22,249 nucleotides of DNA from HK-STAS-PATE-36 sp964610345 (GTDB lineage Bacteria > Patescibacteriota > Saccharimonadia > Saccharimonadales > JAGQNJ01). The first letter of the stretch is position 1, and each line of letters opens with the position of its first letter. This document shows, one piece after another, positions 21,463 to 22,249 of the stretch. The stretch is taken from contig CAZSVQ010000013.1 of NCBI GenBank assembly GCA_964610345.1, positions 1-22,249 on the forward strand, read 5' to 3'. The position numbers and the translations under genes were made by a program. The notes below the pieces were generated by a model. The model did no database searches. It was not told the origin of the DNA and was given only the letters and a program-made list of their open reading frames with translations.

Positions 21463-21468
21463 TATGAT
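21460..21468 (+). promoter_or_regulatory. Extended -10 promoter of tRNA-Gly
   Basis: TGGTATGAT lies 13 nt before the tRNA, consistent with the gene being transcribed. Confidence 0.5.
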
Positions 21469-21481
21469 AAGGTCTATCCAT

Positions 21482-21556
21482 GCGGGTGTGGTATAACGTT
21501 TATTATTCCTGCCTTCCAAGCAGGCGACGAGGGTTAGACTCCCTCCACCCGCACCA
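21482..21556 (+). tRNA. Aberrant tRNA-Gly (anticodon TCC)
   Basis: Acceptor GCGGGTG/CACCCGC (perfect), anticodon stem CCTGC/GCAGG with loop CTTCCAA, T stem GAGGG/CCCTC (perfect), discriminator A and encoded CCA. The D arm is abnormal: only about 3 bp (GTA/TAT) and a loop AACGTTTA-like without the GG dinucleotide. The T loop is TTAGACT, with A instead of the invariant C56, and the variable loop is only 4 nt. Perfect helices argue against a decayed gene. Loss of both elbow partners recalls staphylococcal tRNA-Gly used for peptidoglycan rather than protein synthesis. Its amino acid use here is inference. Confidence 0.85.
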
Positions 21557-21567
21557 CGGTAGAGATT

Positions 21568-21602
21568 AAATCAAGATTTCCGTCATCCAAGCGGATTTTT
21601 TA
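21568..21602 (+). terminator. Possible terminator after tRNA-Gly
   Basis: AAATC...GATTT outer pairing with inner TCCG/CGGA (or ATCC-AAGC-GGAT) is followed by TTTTTT. Weak stem. Confidence 0.4.
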
Positions 21603-21925
21603 AATTCGTAAAGGTTAAAATCTGTTTTATTTGTGCCATGCTTGCACGACATGACTTACCAGAGATATTTTAAAATTTTGTAGTAAAATAAATTTTAGCC
21701 AATTCGTAGGATGACATCATATCCAATCATGAAATCAGTCGCTTTTTTGGCTATTTTTGCAAAAGTATATTTTTTAATTTTTACTGCACACCAAATCTTA
21801 CGAATATCTAGTTGAGGATTTCAACTAATAATTTTATTTTTTATGTCGGTACTCAAATAGATCGTAGACATATCCATCTCGTAGAATAGGTTTATAACAA
21901 CTAACTACGAAAGGAAGACACTACC
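21603..21925. other. Intergenic region leading into the IS element
   Basis: It holds several inverted repeats: ATTCGTAGGAT (21702-21712) with ATCTTACGAAT (21795-21805, 10 of 11), TAGCCAA (21696-21702) with TTGGCTA (21747-21753), and a hairpin AGTTGA-GGATT-TCAACT followed by an AT-rich tract (21810-21840). The IS left end is probably between 21806 and 21870, but no terminal repeat can be confirmed without the right end. No gene is seen. Confidence 0.4.
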
Positions 21926-21959
21926 ATGTCTAACCATGTTGGATCGTCTACGATCTATT
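21856..21959 (+). repeat. 14-bp inverted repeat enclosing the transposase start
   Basis: AATAGATCGTAGAC (21856-21869) is perfectly complementary to GTCTACGATCTATT (21946-21959). The 76-nt loop contains a -10-like TAGAAT (21882-21887), the Shine-Dalgarno AAAGGAAG and the ATG at 21926. Confidence 0.75.
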
Positions 21960-22249
21960 CAACAATACTACCAAATAATGCTCAGTTACAGCGTATAAAG
22001 TCTGTTAACTTATCTCGGGATGCTAAACACCGGCTGACAGTCATCGAGTATTATCTTCAGTGTCGGAGCGTGGCTCTAACCTGCCGACACTTTGGAATCT
22101 GTAGGAGCTACTTCTATAAGTGGTATCGCCGCTACAACCCTAGAAACCTTAATACGCTAGAAAACCTTAGTTGCAGGCCGTACCGAGTTCGGCCTGCAAC
22201 TTACGATACCAATCTAGTAGCACTTATCCGCAAGTTCCGCACAGACTAC
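21926..22249 (+). CDS. Transposase/integrase N-terminus (IS481-like), truncated by window end
   Basis: 108 codons are open to the window edge. The N-terminal region contains an HTH of the insertion-element type: RLTVIEYYLQCRSVALTCRH, then FGICRSYFYKWYRRYN. A linker with RPYRVRPATYD follows, as seen before the DDE integrase core of IS481/IS3-type transposases. The catalytic core lies outside the window, so the family is a best guess. A good Shine-Dalgarno, AAAGGAAG, sits 8 nt upstream. Confidence 0.7.
   Translation, partial: MSNHVGSSTIYSTILPNNAQLQRIKSVNLSRDAKHRLTVIEYYLQCRSVALTCRHFGICRSYFYKWYRRYNPRNLNTLENLSCRPYRVRPATYDTNLVALIRKFRTDY

Noticed and set aside
21335..21545. Open frame running into tRNA-Gly
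   Set aside because: No start codon. It shares its end with a tRNA that has perfect helices and its own promoter, so coding is unlikely, though the peptide looks protein-like.
1..22249. CRISPR array, rRNA genes, TGA=Gly recoding
   Set aside because: No spaced direct repeats and no rRNA-like sequence seen. TGA clearly ends several genes.

Overview
The window looks like a chromosomal segment of a small-genome Patescibacteria (CPR) bacterium, most likely Saccharibacteria/TM7. This is inferred from the gene repertoire, because there is no rRNA and no database search was possible. The supporting features are a Gram-positive-style envelope kit without LPS genes (class E sortase, LPXTG peptide, MurB, a MurA-like enzyme), type IV pilin-like genes, very tight packing with overlapping starts and stops, and AT-rich DNA. 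TGA is used as a stop (e.g. 4758-4760 and 11420-11422), so the SR1/Gracilibacteria code with TGA=Gly is not in use.

Layout. 1-1944: a 5'-truncated tRNA-Lys, a Ham1/ITPase-like NTP pyrophosphatase and a membrane-anchored M23 peptidase. 1953-4264 (minus): a two-gene operon with a secreted CBM/Ig/dockerin protein followed by a membrane-anchored cohesin protein. 4365-6851: three overlapping pilin-like genes. 6889-9259: a short Nudix-box-like protein, an HExxH protease-like protein, and a two-gene unit (RBBP9/YdeN-type hydrolase and 2H phosphoesterase) preceded by a short leaderless upstream ORF. 9347-14348: tRNA-Arg(TCG), an XRE regulator, murB, a small CxxC protein, glyA and a MurA-like enzyme fused to an N-terminal XRE HTH. 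14345-18318 (minus): a surface-polysaccharide and anchoring locus with a polysaccharide deacetylase carrying two C-terminal binding modules, a 55-residue LPNTG peptide, a class E sortase and a processive GT2 synthase. 18413-19314: an HD-GYP-like hydrolase and tRNA-His.

19380-21060 is the most unusual part. Two GC-rich single-gene payloads, each encoding a small secreted or membrane protein, are embedded in AT-rich DNA. Each is enclosed by a 13-bp inverted repeat (GTTAGGTATAGAT...ATCTATACCTAAC). Each has a TATAAAA-containing hairpin inside its left end, a long GC-rich stem-loop after the gene, and a similar TTGACT-type promoter just outside. This looks like two copies of one expression or mobility frame carrying different cargo, and I do not recognise it as a described system.

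21103-22249: tRNA-Arg(TCT), a structurally aberrant tRNA-Gly(TCC) lacking the D-loop GG and T-loop C56, and the start of an IS-type transposase that runs off the window. A recurring theme is a TATAAT-like box 5-10 nt upstream of start codons lacking a Shine-Dalgarno, which suggests frequent leaderless transcription.
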